Part shown: positions 1-64,000 of the stretch, in pieces
Numbering within the stretch: the stretch's first letter is position 1
How the letters are laid out: each line of letters begins with the position of its first letter
DNA from: Cristatella mucedo
Taxonomy: Eukaryota; Bryozoa; Phylactolaemata; Cristatellidae
Assembly: GCA_009760855.2 (NCBI GenBank)
Contig: WPIO01000031.1
Location: 2,297,001 to 2,361,000 of the forward strand
DNA length: 64,000 nt
Reading direction: 5' to 3'
The notes under the pieces: model-generated
The model's database searches: none
What the model was told of the DNA's origin: nothing
What the model saw: only the letters and a program-made list of their open reading frames with translations
Program-made: the position numbers and the translations under genes

Positions 1-60
1 TAAAGGCTCTTTTGTCGCTATACAAAAAGAGGCTGTTTAATCAGATAGGATTTATTTTTT
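1..60 (+). repeat. SINE family 2, 3' tail fragment
   Basis: Opens the window with the same tail (GCTCTTTTGTCGCTATACAA and on, then a T-rich end) seen complete at 2640-2850 and, inverted, at 29405-29625. The head lies left of the window. Confidence 0.7.
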
Positions 61-200
61 TTTACGCGTCAAGGCGGCGTTTCCAAAAATCGACCTCGCG
101 AGGGCCCGAGCACGCATCGCATGCCAACGCGCCGATGTAACCCTGCTATATCGAACGTATTATTATTATCATTATTACGCCTCGACGCCAGTCGGGCAGC

Positions 201-567
201 TTCCCTACCCGTCGGTTCGGCTACGCGCACGTCGACCTCGTTGGTTCGCTACCGCATTCCGACGGTGCTACACATTTCCTTACGGCTGTCGACCGCTTTA
301 AGCGCTGGCCTGAAGCGTTTCCTCTGGCCGACATGTCCGCGTCCACCGTCGCAAAAGAATTTTTGTTGGCGGTCGGAAGTCACGCTACGGCGTCCCCGAG
401 CTGCTGGCATCCGATAGCGGAGGACAACTCTAACCGCTACTGCGGCAGCGACTCGCGAAGGCCACGGGAGCGCGGCGCGTCAGTACGACCGCCCACCCAC
501 CACCCAACCGCTAGCGGTGCGCTAGAGCGCCTACGCCGGCAGCTCAAGCCGGTGTTCAATGTAGTTT
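201..567 (+). pseudogene. Broken Ty3/gypsy-type integrase fragment
   Basis: One frame holds a stretch like the integrase core of an LTR retrotransposon: HVDLVGSLPHSDG followed by FLTAVDRFKRWPEAFPLAD. A frameshift near 375 moves to YGVPELLASDSGGQL, the second catalytic-Asp region. It then meets stop codons at about 418 and 513, and ends near an R-R-Q-L-K segment. Two of the three expected acidic residues can be placed. No LTR, protease or reverse transcriptase is visible next to it, so it is an old isolated remnant. Confidence 0.75.
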
Positions 568-645
568 GAAGTTCTTCCCGACTGCACGTACGCGATAGCA
601 AGCACACACGCCGAAGCGGGTCCACAAAGGCGTATACGGCGTATA
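548..645 (+). repeat. Diverged repeat, copy 1 of 3 in the GC-rich flank
   Basis: GTAGTTTGAAGTTCTTCCCG, then ...TACGCGATA...CACGCC-AAGCGGGT, related to 1223-1315 in direct orientation and to 1935-2015 inverted. Family unknown. Confidence 0.55.
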
Positions 646-1222
646 CGGCTGGCGCCCGCGGCGCTCTCTCTACCGAGCGAAGCCATCCTGCCGCCCCCCC
701 CCCCGCCGCCCGCCAGCGTCCGGACTGCCGCCGCACCGCGCCGAGCCTTGCCTACACCGGTAGCCGCGGGTATCGGAGGCCGCCCCAAAGCGACTCGAGG
801 ACGACTTTTCGGTTCCACCCATTTGCATCTAAGCGGTTTCACGTACTATCGAACTCTCTCTTCAAAGTTAGTTTTTCAACTTTCCCTCACCGTACTTGTT
901 CGTCAACGGTCTCGTACCAGTATTTAGCCTTGGATAGAGCTTACCGCACGCTTTGGGGGCTGCACTCCCAAGCAACTTGACTCAGCGGTCGCTCAGAGGA
1001 CCGCCGACGCCCGTCCGCAAAGGCCCGACACCCGCTGCGAGAAGCCCCGTTCAGGAGTACTCGCAAAGACGTGAAGCGACGCCGGAGCTTTCGACTGCAG
1101 CTCGCTTGTATTCAAACGACTAGGCCGAAGTGAAGAAGGTGAGCTCAGCGAGGACAGAAACCTCGCACAGAGCGAAAGGGCGAAAGCCCAATGGTGATCG
1201 AGCGAGAAATTTGAAGGCCGAC

Positions 1223-1315
1223 GTATCTTGTAGTTTAAAAATCTCCCCGACTTCGCGTACGCGATAACGCGCAAAACACCAAAGCGGGTTCACGGAGACG
1301 TATGCTCAAGCGACA
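1223..1315 (+). repeat. Diverged repeat, copy 2 of 3
   Basis: GTAGTTTAAAAATCTCCCCG, then TTCGCGTACGCGATAACGCG. Same order of short blocks as copy 1, with many substitutions. Confidence 0.55.
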
Positions 1316-1796
1316 CACAATCCGCCATCTTCGCGGTGCAAGGCGCTGCCCCGCTGGCTTCTCGGAATCCGAACCGGAACGAACCGATCCGGAACGGAAC
1401 GGAGAAACGTGAAATCGGCCACTAATCGGCAGCAGTGCACGGGACGGAGGCATTTATGGCCTTGCTATTAGCGCTGCGGCCAGTTTATGGCCTTGTTTGT
1501 TTCCGCTACGGCCGGCGCGTGGCCAAGCGGAGTTTATGGCGCTGCTGCTGGTTCATGGACCATGCCAGTTTATGGGGAAATGGTTTATGAGGATGAGTAG
1601 CGGCCTGCAGAGGCGGCGAGCCACTCGAGTATGCGGTAGTGCGGGCCGCGCTTCTGCTATCACCCGTTCGCGAAGTCGATGGCGCGGTCCTCTTTTGACT
1701 GTCCGACTTTCCTGTCCTCGTTTGTTCGCAGCCTGCATGCCCTGACTGCGGATGGCGAGACTTGATAGAACTGGCCGAAGTCAGCATTGAACGACA

Positions 1797-1882
1797 CTTG
1801 CTTTTACAGCGAATGTAAAGTGCCTAGAAAGAGAAGGAGCTCTTTCTATAACAAACATTATTATTATTATTATTATTATTGT
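1797..1882 (+). mobile_element. LINE family B 3' tail with (TTA)n
   Basis: AATGTAAAGTGCCTAGAAAG followed by an ATT/TTA microsatellite: the end of the L2-like family B, without coding part. Confidence 0.65.
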
Positions 1883-1934
1883 TATTCGAACGCCGACGGA
1901 GGGCACAACGGCTGCGTTCTGGGCGCTGTTGGCG

Positions 1935-2015
1935 CCCGCGAGAATGCACGTCTCTTTGAGACCACTTCGGCGTTGTGCGCTTTGTCGCGAACGAGCGATT
2001 GAGAGAGTATTAAAC
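1935..2015 (-). repeat. Diverged repeat, copy 3 of 3 (inverted)
   Basis: On the minus strand: GTAGTTTAATACTCTCTCAA, then CGACAAAGCGCACAACGCCG and AAGTGGTCTC, parallel to copy 1. Confidence 0.5.
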
Positions 2016-2639
2016 TACAGACGCCCTGCGTTTGCACGGCCGATTCTTCTGTGCCGCAGAGGCACGGGCCGACATCGCCCCTTTTTGTCACGAAGTTGGC
2101 TGACCACGTGCGCTGCCTCCTCGCCGTACCGCCTCGAGATGCTGCTGGTCCATCTTACGTCTCCGACGACTTGCGACGTTGTGCTCCCATGGTGCTGCAC
2201 GGACGGCGCATACGTTGTCGCGGCGCGCTCGTTGTCGCGGAAAAACATTTTTATGATGTAAACTTCATTGGGCGAGCGGCGGGTTTCTCGATCGACCGGC
2301 TGAAGCCCGCCTCGGTCGGGGACCGCCCAAACGAACAGGCAACGAGTACGCACTCGGCACTGCACGGATTAACGTCGTCATCACCTTCTCCGATGCCATC
2401 GCGTCTCCTTCACCGCCTTCATCTTCGTCTTCACTTTGGCAGCAGTCGCTTGCAGCGGAGCTGCTCCAGCGTTTTTATCTCTCGCGCCCGAGACGTTATG
2501 CGGTCGCCGCGTCAGCTTTTATCGCCGCTTCGCTAGTTATTTGACGCGACGTCGTCACTTCTGCTCACACCTCGCGACTGGGGGAGCATTATGGGTGTAT
2601 ATCGCCGTAATGTCGTTCCGCCTCTAGCCCTACTCACAG

Positions 2640-2850
2640 CCTTAGCCTGGCCAATGGGCGATCTGCCCGTGAGAACGTGACTCGCTGCAGCATCGCCGTA
2701 TTCGCCGACTGTCGCGGAGGTCGTGGGTTCGATTCCTGCGGTGGGCGATTCTGTATCGCCACTGCAAGCGGTGGTGATAGCCGTAAAGGCTCTTCTGTCG
2801 CTATACAAAAAGAGGCTGTTTAAAAAGCTAGGATTTATTTATTTATTCAG
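2640..2850 (+). mobile_element. SINE family 2, near-complete copy
   Basis: A tRNA-like head with B box GGTTCGATTCC (2728-2738) precedes a body (GCCACTGCAAGCGGTGGTGA) and the tail with GCTATACAAAAAGAGGCTGT, ending in (TTTA)n. Same structure, inverted, at 29405-29625. Confidence 0.75.
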
Positions 2851-5160
2851 TACCAGCTCAAAGGAGCCCAATACCGGCTGTTCGCTGTGACGTCCGTTAA
2901 GTGGCGGCCTTAAATGTCGATCTCGTGAAAAGATTCGAAGCGTTTGTGGCTTCCGGCGTACGCTCGCCCGCATGCGAGCGCCTCGCCCGTCATTAATATT
3001 TCCAGCGCCACGCCGACGCCGACCCTCGCAGTCCAACATTTTTGGAGATTAGAAGTAACGGCAGCTTCTCTTTAATGACAGCCTGGCCCATTTGGCTCAT
3101 CCCATACCCAAGCTTTAGTGAACCGGCGCCAGCCGCTCTCTGCGTCTTCTCAAAAACTTCACGAACGCAGTCTCCCGGGTTCGCGGAGTTTAATGGCGTC
3201 GTCTCACCCCTGGCGTCCTGCCTGCGATTCGTAGTCCTCCAGCCACGAAATTAGCAATTGCGATTTTCCCCGGAGAAACGCTGCATGATGTTCGCAGTGT
3301 TCGTCGCGTCAGCTCCGCGAAGAAATCAAAGGGGAACATAACTTGCGGTGCAACTTGAGGCGGTGCAACTTGAGTCTGCTGCCGAGCGTGCGCTTCCGCG
3401 GTAAAGATGCGATTGCTGAAATCACCCGGTCTACTCGTTCCGCAACCACTGACGTTGCGTCAGGCGCTTCCCGTCGACTCGCGACAGCCCGATGAGCCTG
3501 GCTCACATCGGTTGTTACCGCTGGTTGGCTCAGATGTACACCACTACTCCTTTGGTTTCAACGACGCTCATTCACTCGATCCAGTTTTGACGCCAACTTT
3601 GTAAACTCAGAGAGGGCCGAATCTTGCAATTCACTAATGCAAGAATTTGGCTATTGTCTAGCTTACCTACCTGCAATGTAAACAAGTCCCCACTCTGAGC
3701 GCCACGACGTAATCCCAAACACCTTCGAGCAGATGGAGCTGGGCGGACTTCGCCGCTGCTGAAGCGCGTCGCCCATTCCCGACTGGCGATTCGGAACGCG
3801 AGGGCGCAAAAAAGTTGGTCACCTAGCCTAAAGCGTCTTTGGCGCGATCCTATCTATCGTCACCTTGTGGGTCGCGAGTTCGTCGGCGTGCGCTGGATCG
3901 AGTCGCAAATCGCCAATAGGGGTTTGTAACGCACTTCATTCGCAAACGCACAATGTCTCTGTGCGTCTAGTTTGTGCGTACCCCTCTCCTCGAAGGCTCT
4001 CGCCGCGACAAACACCCTTACGCGGGACTGTAAAATACCCAAACGTACTTCGGATATCAGCGTCAACGCTGGGGCGCGAGCGAAATAGATGGAGGGCCCG
4101 AACAACGAGCTGCCACAGAAAGCGCTAACGGCCTGTTTGTTGCTTCAACGTATCTTAACTCCTGACCGGTGAACTAGAATTCTGCTTTCACCTTACTCGT
4201 AGGCAGCCAAACAAAGGTCTGTTTAGCTAAATGAAAGCCATCTCTCCCTCTGCCTCCTCACCTCACCGATAGTCCTAATGCTACTCTACAGTGCCAAATT
4301 CCGGCGCCGGGACCTAGCGCGCACGTGCACACCAGGCAGACATGAAATGCGAGCATCTGGCGCGATAGGAACATATTCGGCGGCGTCCGCTGAATTCTCT
4401 TCCCGACGCTGGCTCTCGTTGCCCAGTGGCAGTCGATCGCTGGCGTAAATTTCCCGCCCACCTGCTTCATTGCAACAGACACCAATCTGACAGCTCTCGC
4501 CTGGCTGGCGGCGGCGCGACGACTTTCAGCAAGCGTCACCCTATTCTTAAAAAGCTAGCCGGGACAATAGGATAAGAGATTATTATTATTGTTATAATGG
4601 TTTTGAGCCTGGCGCCATATACCACTACGGACAGGAATTATACAGTCGCTTTCAAAATCGATTGGCTACTCATGCCGAGCTTCCTGGCTCACGCTAAGAC
4701 CTCCTCGTAATCCTAGCACAACTGCTGCACCCTCTTGCTAAGTGGTCGAAGAAAACGGCATTCTTCAGCCGAGCAATTCTCGTGCGCCCAGAAATTAAGT
4801 CAGTGCTGCTCTTTGAAGCTTATGGGCGTTGCAATCGTTAACACTCTCGAGAAGCAATTTTAAAAGACAAAGCCTTCAGGAAACTTTAACTCAATACAAT
4901 TTTCGTAGGATTTATCACTCGTCAATGTTTACCCGGCTTGAATAGAGCCAGCAGAGCTGGGATCGCTCATAAGAACAATATTTAAAGTCTCATTAAATAA
5001 ACAATGTTTGCCTTGGTACCCTTGTACCTCGGTGCCAATGTAAGATATAGAGTTATCGTGAAAGCAAAACTCAGGCAAAAACCGTTAACGAAAAAAATCG
5101 CGGGACATGTGGTAGAAAAAAGCGAAGACTTTTGGCGGTACGCCACGATTATGCTGGACT
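2851..5160. other. No gene or known repeat recognised
   Basis: GC-rich to about 4.5 kb, with only short open frames that have no recognisable motif. It may be neighbouring-gene or old transposon sequence; nothing further can be supported. Confidence 0.5.
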
Positions 5161-5224
5161 GTAGCGCTCGCGTGCGCGCGCACAGACACACAAACATGCA
5201 CACGCGCGCACACACAAACGCACA
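5161..5224. repeat. CA/CG-rich microsatellite
   Basis: Alternating GCGC and ACACA blocks. Short and interrupted. Confidence 0.7.
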
Positions 5225-5737
5225 CCGATTTAGGGGCTGCTGCTGCCATATTGTGCGTTTGGGACAGTTTTTTTTCTATGGGTTGATGACTACTTAGGTA
5301 CGTGCGATTTCTTGCTAACTGGAAAGGGGCAGTGTGAGGGAACGTGACTCCGACTCGTGACCCTACGAGAACTCTGACTGCCTAAGCAGCCGCAGGCTCT
5401 TGAGCGGTGTAAGGGCAGACGGCGACTCGGCGGATGACAGCACTCCTGCCCATATCCGTGCATTGGCGGCATCTGTGGGGACAAACATCTACCACAAACT
5501 GCCGCCAGCTATCGGGCGGGTCCGGAGCGGCCCCCCAGTCATCAGCCTTTGCTTTAAGATGAAAGTAGAGCCCTGGTTCTCCGGTGAGGAGTTAAGAGTC
5601 GGGGACGCTCCTGCCTTTGCAAAGGCGGAGGCTGAATCCTAGTTTTCCGATCAGGGTTCGGGTTCCAATGACGCGACGACCGGGACATCTGCCCTTCTGT
5701 GGAAGCCGTCGCACACCTGAACCAACATACCTATTGT

Positions 5738-5822
5738 ATAAGTTATAAAATATAATAATATAATTATAAATAAAAAAATATATAAATAAATAAATAAATA
5801 TATATATATATATAATATAATT
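5738..5822. repeat. AT-rich microsatellite
   Basis: TATAAATAA and (TA)n repeats, nearly free of G and C. Confidence 0.8.
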
Positions 5823-6109
5823 CATCTGTGTAACGATCCGGCTGTTCGGGCCCTCCCTTTTACTGGGTTTTTACGGTTCATACGAGGTGTTAGTATATTA
5901 AATGGGCTATGAGCAGCCTGTTTACTTGCTTTACTGAGTCACAGTAGTCTCGTCGCGGAAGGCAACGCTGCGCCACTTTCCCTTTGACAAAAGTGCATTG
6001 TCTTGCCACGTGACGAAAGTTCGCCATCTTGAAACGTGACGGACTTTCTCGCTTTAGTTAGCAGAAATAAGCATTGTGGGAAGGGTAGTCGGTCACAATT
6101 GCTTCCTTT

Positions 6110-6195
6110 GCAGCATAAGTAAAGTGCCTAGGAAGAAATTTAGCTATGTGAGGGCGCTGGACAAATGAACTATCATTATTATCGATATTATATAG
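6110..6195 (+). mobile_element. LINE family B 3' tail
   Basis: AAGTAAAGTGCCTAGGAAGA ... GAGGGCGCTGGACAA, ending in ATT repeats. Diverged. Confidence 0.55.
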
Positions 6196-7624
6196 CTGCA
6201 GTGACGGATAAAAGCGACATAAAAATATTTTCGGTAGCGTGAACTGGGGACGAGTCGCAGCCCAGTATAGAATCGTCAGAGACTGATTTAACGGCTTTAC
6301 TGAACAGAATAGTAGTCAGGGGCCCGAAACTGCACGGCTCCTGAGCCGCAGACTTTTGCGAATGCATTGACATCGCGAGCGGGAGCGCCTGCTGCTCACG
6401 CAGCTTCTGCGTCCGTCGAGGCAATTGTCAAGTCCCGCGGTCAGTCTGTCACCCGAGAGAGCTTCATTAGTTAAAGGCAGCTCTTAATGACGAGACCCTG
6501 AGAATCTCGATTCGGACCATTCGGAAAAGATTGTTGGGACAGCGCTAGGCGACCCTCAAAGATGGTTGTGGTTGTGGTCGGAAGAGCCCTATCCATGGAG
6601 CGCATTGCTGCTGCTGCTGGGCATTCAAAGTGCTAAATCAGTAATGCTTTTCTAAAGTATCCCAAGGTTGTCCTCTCTATGATCAGTAGGCTCGCTAGAG
6701 ATTCGCCGAGTTGGGCTGTTACTGAGACGTCTCGTGCTCTCAATGGGCAAATGAGAAGGTGCTGTTCATTCGAGATTCCCTCAGAAGCTTGTCGCCCATC
6801 GAACCGAGCCGTTCGGGTTGTCAATATTCTAGCTGCTGGCGTAACCTACCAAGATTTCGCATGCATCGAAGAATTAGATTTCTATTAGTATTTAAATCAG
6901 CACGGGCCAACATACAGATAGTTTTTTGGTGGCTTTTGGTTCTAGCACTCCACTGCCTAATGGAACTCAGGGTATCATTATTGTAACTCTGACTAGGAGT
7001 GTATGCTCATTCATTGAGGCAGCGAACTAGGCACCGACGGCAAAGTTACGTCCTAATTCCAGCCTAAGAGCAAACGCCAAGTTCGAGTAGAATGAATGCA
7101 ATGCTTTTGCGATACAAATCTTCTTTAATTAAGGATACAGCCCCTACATGAAAATCTTGACTATCTTCTCCGCGCATAGAAATTTTGTCGGGTCTTGCCC
7201 GGCCTCTAGATCAAAATCTTTACTCTACCTCGGGAACCAGCCTTGCCCAAAGAACCGCACTCGCTTTCGGGCGCAGGCAGATATAGATTGATGCTGCATT
7301 AATCTATAGCAATTTTTACAGCCGGTTCCTGAATATTTAAAGCTAGGCCATTCAAAGCTTCCAGAATACATTTACTTTACGTGGCTACATGCAGGTAATG
7401 TAAAAACTGGAGCTAAAATAATTGACATAACAGCAAACTACGTTCAGCAGTTTGTTACTTACCTGCACATGCCAAAATATTAGATAGCATTTTGAGAAGC
7501 TATCTGCTCTATCGCATACATGGCCCAATTAAATAGCTCAAGCTTTGCATCGCTACAGACCAGTTCCAGAGCTTCGGAGCTGATCGTACAGCACGTTAGC
7601 AAGTGAAGAAAAAGTAAAGGTCGG
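6196..7624. other. No feature recognised
   Basis: Short open frames only, on both strands; no motif, splice-bounded homology or repeat that I can identify. Confidence 0.5.
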
Positions 7625-7765
7625 TCGATCCAACAGCCTCATTTACATTGCAGCAGAGTAGCTATAGTGGCTACCAGCAAGCTTGGAATAAACAACTAAG
7701 GATTGCCAGCAGCAGAACTCAAACCAACGATTAGAGGTAAGAAAGTGCGAGCACTTAACGCTTGG
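7625..7765 (-). mobile_element. SINE family 2, degraded copy
   Basis: On the minus strand the order GATTTGAG-like B box, GGCAATCCTT, GTAGCCAC and AATGAGGCTGTTGGATC follows SINE 2, with many changes. Confidence 0.4.
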
Positions 7766-8104
7766 GCTACAGTGACAGTGCCAGCCATGAATAAGCTGGT
7801 TACCTAGAGTACCACTCCAGCACGACTCTAACAGATGACCAAGGCCTACGAGACAAAGACAACGCCGAGCTACAGTATCAGCTTCCTGGTTGCAGTGCAG
7901 TCCACACCCCGGCAGGCCTGATCGCGTTCGCGTGAAGTGAGAGACGGAGAGGAAGTCAAGAGGTACTATCACATTCAGTACTATCACATGTAATCCAGGT
8001 AGGCCTTAGACTACGGAAATCTGGAGGTCGGGCTTGCATAAAATCATCCCAGTGATTCAAAGGCAAGGCAGAAGAGACACTGCAGCCACATCGGGCGGCT
8101 GGCT

Positions 8105-9690
8105 CGATGTGTGCACAATAATAATCAACCTGTGACCTTTAAAAGGTTCTCCGACGTTTCTGCAAGCGATGTGACTACCTTAATAAGGTCTAGCAAAAAG
8201 AGCTCGTCTCCTGAAGACCCCATACCTTCATCTCTGTGGTCTTCACTGGCAGACCAACTTAGCCCTGCCATAACCAAGATTTTTAATGCTTCTTTGGGAA
8301 GAGGGGTCGTCCCCAAGTCCCTAAAATCGGCAATCGTTAGACCTATTCTTAAAAAGCCTGAATTAGACATAGAGGTGCTAGCAAACTATCGCCCAGTTTC
8401 CCTTCTTCTGTTCTTATCAAAGATTCTTGAAAAAATTGTTGCTAAGCAGCTGGTTGAACATATTGAAAAAAATGGAATGCCAGAAACATTTCAATCAGGG
8501 TTCAAGAGGCAGCACTCCACTGAAACTGCTCTCCTCCGTGTTAACAATGAAATTCTACGTGGCCACGACGACGGGCATGTCACTGCCCTAGCTCTGCTAG
8601 ATCTGTCTGCTGCCTTCGACACCATTGATCACGAGGTTCTGCTTGAACGATTGAGAACAACGATCGGTCTGGCAGACGAAGCACTGGCGTGGTTTAAATC
8701 ATACTTGTCTGATCGTGTTCAATCCGTGTCGTGTGGGGGTCAGGTCTCAGACGCGAGAAGGGTCACCTGTGGAGTCCCTCAAGGGTCCAACTACAGGACA
8801 TCCTAAGCGTGTGGCTGGATTAAAAAGCTTTGCTGTTCTAATAGGTGATGCTATTGTGCAGCCATCACCACGTGCTCGAAATTTAGGTGTCGTGTTCGAC
8901 AGCTGCCTCAATTTCATAAGCTTCATTCAGAAGACTGCCTCTACAGCTAGCCATCACATCCGATCCCTATCCAAGATTAGGAGCTGTCTCCCACAGTGGC
9001 TTGTAAAAAATTTAACTAGCTTTTTAGTTCTGTCTCTGCTTGATTATTGTAATTCCCTTTTGGCTGCGCTACCAAGGAAAGCTATTATGCCACTACAGAC
9101 TATGAATATGGCTGCAAGGCTAGTCTTCAAATCCCAGCGGTTTGAGTACGTGTCTCCTTTGCTGAAGGAGCTAGGATGGTTGCTGGTTGAGCAAAGGATA
9201 CAGAGCAAAGTTCTTACGCTGACCCAAAAGGCCCACCACGGCTTGGTTCCTTCGTACCTAGCTGAACTGCTGCATCAGTTTCAGCCTGTTCCCGCCCTCA
9301 GGTCCTGTGTGGAAAGTAAATTAGCTGTCCCATCCCTCCGCTTAAAGACAGTTGGTGACAGAAGCTTTAACTCTGCAGGTCCTAGACTGTGGAACTCGCT
9401 TCCACAATTCTTACGCAACGATAACTACTCTCCTACTGCCGACAATGGCACATCCTTTTCAGCGGTCCTGAGCTGCTACTCACTACCTCAACTGCTCTCC
9501 TGACTCTGCTATGCTTCCCACTTTCTCTTTGCTGCGTGAGACGAAGTCTGTTGGCTACCAAATGTGTACCAAAAGCCGCTTAGGCTGTGAGTGCGCTATA
9601 CAAAACTCTCCTGCGTAATACCCACATGGTCTTTATGACTTTGTGGAGTTACAGACGGAGATACATTACATTACATTACAATACAAGTAA
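8105..9690 (+). mobile_element. LINE family A copy, 5'-truncated with internal deletion of the RT active site
   Basis: Non-LTR retrotransposon of the L2/CR1/Jockey kind. The frame at 8111-8806 carries reverse-transcriptase motifs (YRPVSLLLFLSKILEKIVAK, LLDLSAAFDTIDH, GVPQGS). After GVPQGS about 240 bases present in the 51.3-kb copy are missing, including the YADD loop. The C-terminal part resumes in another frame to 9503 (AARLVFKSQRFEYVSPLLKE, PRLWNSLPQFLRND). Ends in (ACATT)n at 9661-9687. Not able to make active RT. Confidence 0.92.
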
Positions 9691-9890
9691 TAATAATATT
9701 AATATTAATGCATTTGCATTAGCACCATCAGAGAAAACTTAATCTCCTTCTAGGCACATTACATATGCAGCATAGGAAGCATGGTCGAATGGTTAGTGGT
9801 AGCATGCTCAAAGACAACAAGCATAACATAATTAGAGGCGAAATGAACAGGGTCAGCAAGGAAATATGGTTACTGGCAGCATCCATAGTA
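9691..9890 (-). mobile_element. LINE family B 3' UTR and tail
   Basis: Minus-strand order: CATGCTACCACTAACCATTC, then GTGCCTAGAAGGAGATTAAG and (ATT)n. Abuts a plus-strand tail at 9895, making an imperfect inverted pair. Confidence 0.6.
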
Positions 9891-9894
9891 TATT

Positions 9895-9985
9895 TGCAGC
9901 AAATGTAAAGTGCCTACACAGAGATTGAGTTCTCTGAGGGTGCTTTATCAAGTGAATTATTATTATTCTTATTATTATTATAATC
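9895..9985 (+). mobile_element. LINE family B 3' tail
   Basis: GCAAATGTAAAGTGCCTACA, then GAGTTCTCTGAGGGTGCTTT and an ATT/CTT repeat. Confidence 0.65.
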
Positions 9986-10045
9986 ACATGGATCCATTAA
10001 ACGCATGTAGCGCACACGACGACAACAGTTCTGGTGAAACGAGTA

Positions 10046-10051
10046 TTTATT
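10046..10051 (-). promoter_or_regulatory. Candidate poly(A) signal for the RNF213-like gene
   Basis: AATAAA on the minus strand, about 475 bases past the stop codon. Position is plausible; no other evidence. Confidence 0.4.
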
Positions 10052-10523
10052 TGTGCCCACACAGAGCCATGCAAGTAAAAAAAAAAGTGAATGAGCATTC
10101 AGGCAGAGAAGCCTAACAAAACAGCATCTAGATTCGGCCATTGAGCAGCTTAGGCCTGACTGTGCCACCATTTTGCACAGACGAGGCAGATGATGCTGCA
10201 TATGACGGCTGAGCACATATAGAGCATATGTGTTTGCTCTTCGAACTCGAGAACCCTTTAAAATCACAATGGTCCCCTGACAGGCTTCGGCCAACGCAGG
10301 CGCAGTTGGCCAAGAAATAATAACTTCACCTTGGGCTCTTATTTGTGTGCACACAAAGGCAGGGTAGACAAATAAGAATCAACGTTACTTCGGAGACGAA
10401 CGCTATCTGCAGTGCTATCAAGTAAGTATTAACATGAGCACCTTGCGGCTGCAGCTTCTCAAGAGCTGCAAAGACTTAGCGGCAGTGACCACAACGATAG
10501 CCCATCCGGTGAGCACCGATTGA

Positions 10524-63079
<52,556 letters not shown>

Positions 63080-64000
63080 CTAAGAAGAACAGCAACAACC
63101 TCTTTTTAGGCATTGGTATTGTGATATCCAACGGATAAAAGGTCTGAACATGCAGCTGCCAATGGTAAGCAAGTAGATATTCAGCCATGGCATAACACAC
63201 ACAGACAACATTAACTATGGCCTATGTTGTCTATAAAATGCACCCTTAAGCAGAGATCATATCGCACAGTCAAACAATGAAGGTTAAAACAAATGTCGCT
63301 ACCAAGATAACTTAGCTGTCACATCAAAGATGGGAAGCAGTCAACAATTACTGCTACTTCAAAGTCTTCATAACTTAAGTAAACCATGATGCGGATGTTA
63401 CGTATTTCTGCTGACAGTTTCTCCTTTTGGAATTCTTTAAAAAAAATATCGGCATAACATTAATGCTTACACGAAATGTGAAGAGCTAGAAACACACGAT
63501 ATTATTACCTGTGTTAGTGCAATAATTTTGATACTAAACCTTACAAGAAGAGCAGCAGAGCTTATTAGAGTTGCCATTTAGTGAAATGATAAAAAAGATC
63601 AATGCACCTTCAATTGAGTGTGGCACTGAGTGATGGAGAATGAATCAAACGGACCGCCTGTGGTCTATACACAAATTCATGACCCCCAATCCTGCCAATT
63701 ACAGTTCAGCATGTGTAACAAAGACAGCAAAAATACATCGAATAGAAACGTAACATAAGCCAGAGAAAGAATACGTAAAATAGCATAAATCCCGACTGAG
63801 AACCCAACCAGAATTGATCAACAAAAATAAACCTCAACTGGGATGACAAAAAGAGATACACAAAAACATGTCCGGAACAAGCGTGATCTATATGATCAAC
63901 ATTTACACACTCCTAGAATTTAGGATATACGATAAAACTTTCGAATGACAATAAAACATTCACACACCATCATTGATAGTTTCACGTTTGTTTTAAATAC
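63080..64000. other. Intron upstream of exon 1; no exon supported
   Basis: The gene must continue beyond this point, but no segment here both resembles RNF213 and has matching splice sites. Confidence 0.5.

Noticed and set aside
2700-2760. True tRNA gene
   Set aside because: A B box is present, but the sequence is the head of a SINE with body and tail; no complete cloverleaf.
63360-63450. Minus-strand segment reading KLSAEIRNIRIMVYLSYEDF as an upstream exon
   Set aside because: No convincing donor, and no clear match to RNF213; left unannotated.

Overview
The window is animal nuclear DNA. Coding sequence is split into short exons with canonical GT-AG introns. Between the exons lie L2/CR1-like LINE fragments, tRNA-derived SINEs, one inverted-repeat DNA transposon and many dinucleotide repeats. 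I cannot name the species. I found no bacterial, plasmid or viral gene set, no CRISPR array, no rRNA and no true tRNA gene.

The main content is one large gene on the minus strand. It enters from the right edge (first recognised exon at 63079) and ends at a stop codon at 10524. I recognise it as the 3' half of an RNF213 (mysterin) orthologue, the giant AAA+/E3 ubiquitin ligase. I built 35 exons by reading splice sites on the reverse strand and checking that codon phase carries through every junction. The joined coding sequence is 5,916 nt, 1,971 codons plus a stop, with no internal stop. In order it encodes part of the central/E3 region (exons 1-14), a C3HC4 RING (exon 15), the alpha-helical region after the RING (16-23), the RZ-type zinc finger (24-26) and the conserved C-terminal domain (27-35). 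The AAA+ modules and N-terminus lie beyond the right edge.

The RZ finger keeps the zinc-ligand pattern C-P-x-G-H ... C-x2-C. The position of the catalytic cysteine of vertebrate RNF213 reads as Ala, inside a perfect 12-bp tandem duplication. This is the most interesting observation in the window.

Region by region: 1-10 kb is downstream flank, GC-rich for the first 5 kb. It holds a broken Ty3/gypsy-type integrase, a diverged repeat family, a SINE and an internally deleted LINE. From 10.5 to 63.1 kb is the RNF213-like gene; its introns hold nearly all other repeats, including a 2.2-kb LINE copy (51.3-53.5 kb) with its reverse transcriptase largely intact and a ~0.84-kb DNA transposon directly behind it (53.5-54.4 kb). 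The last ~0.9 kb shows no exon I can support.

Two LINE families dominate. Family A ends in (ACATT)n. Family B ends in an L2-style 'GCGCTTTATCAAG' tail plus (ATT)n. Two SINE families have tRNA-like heads, and one of them borrows the family B tail.
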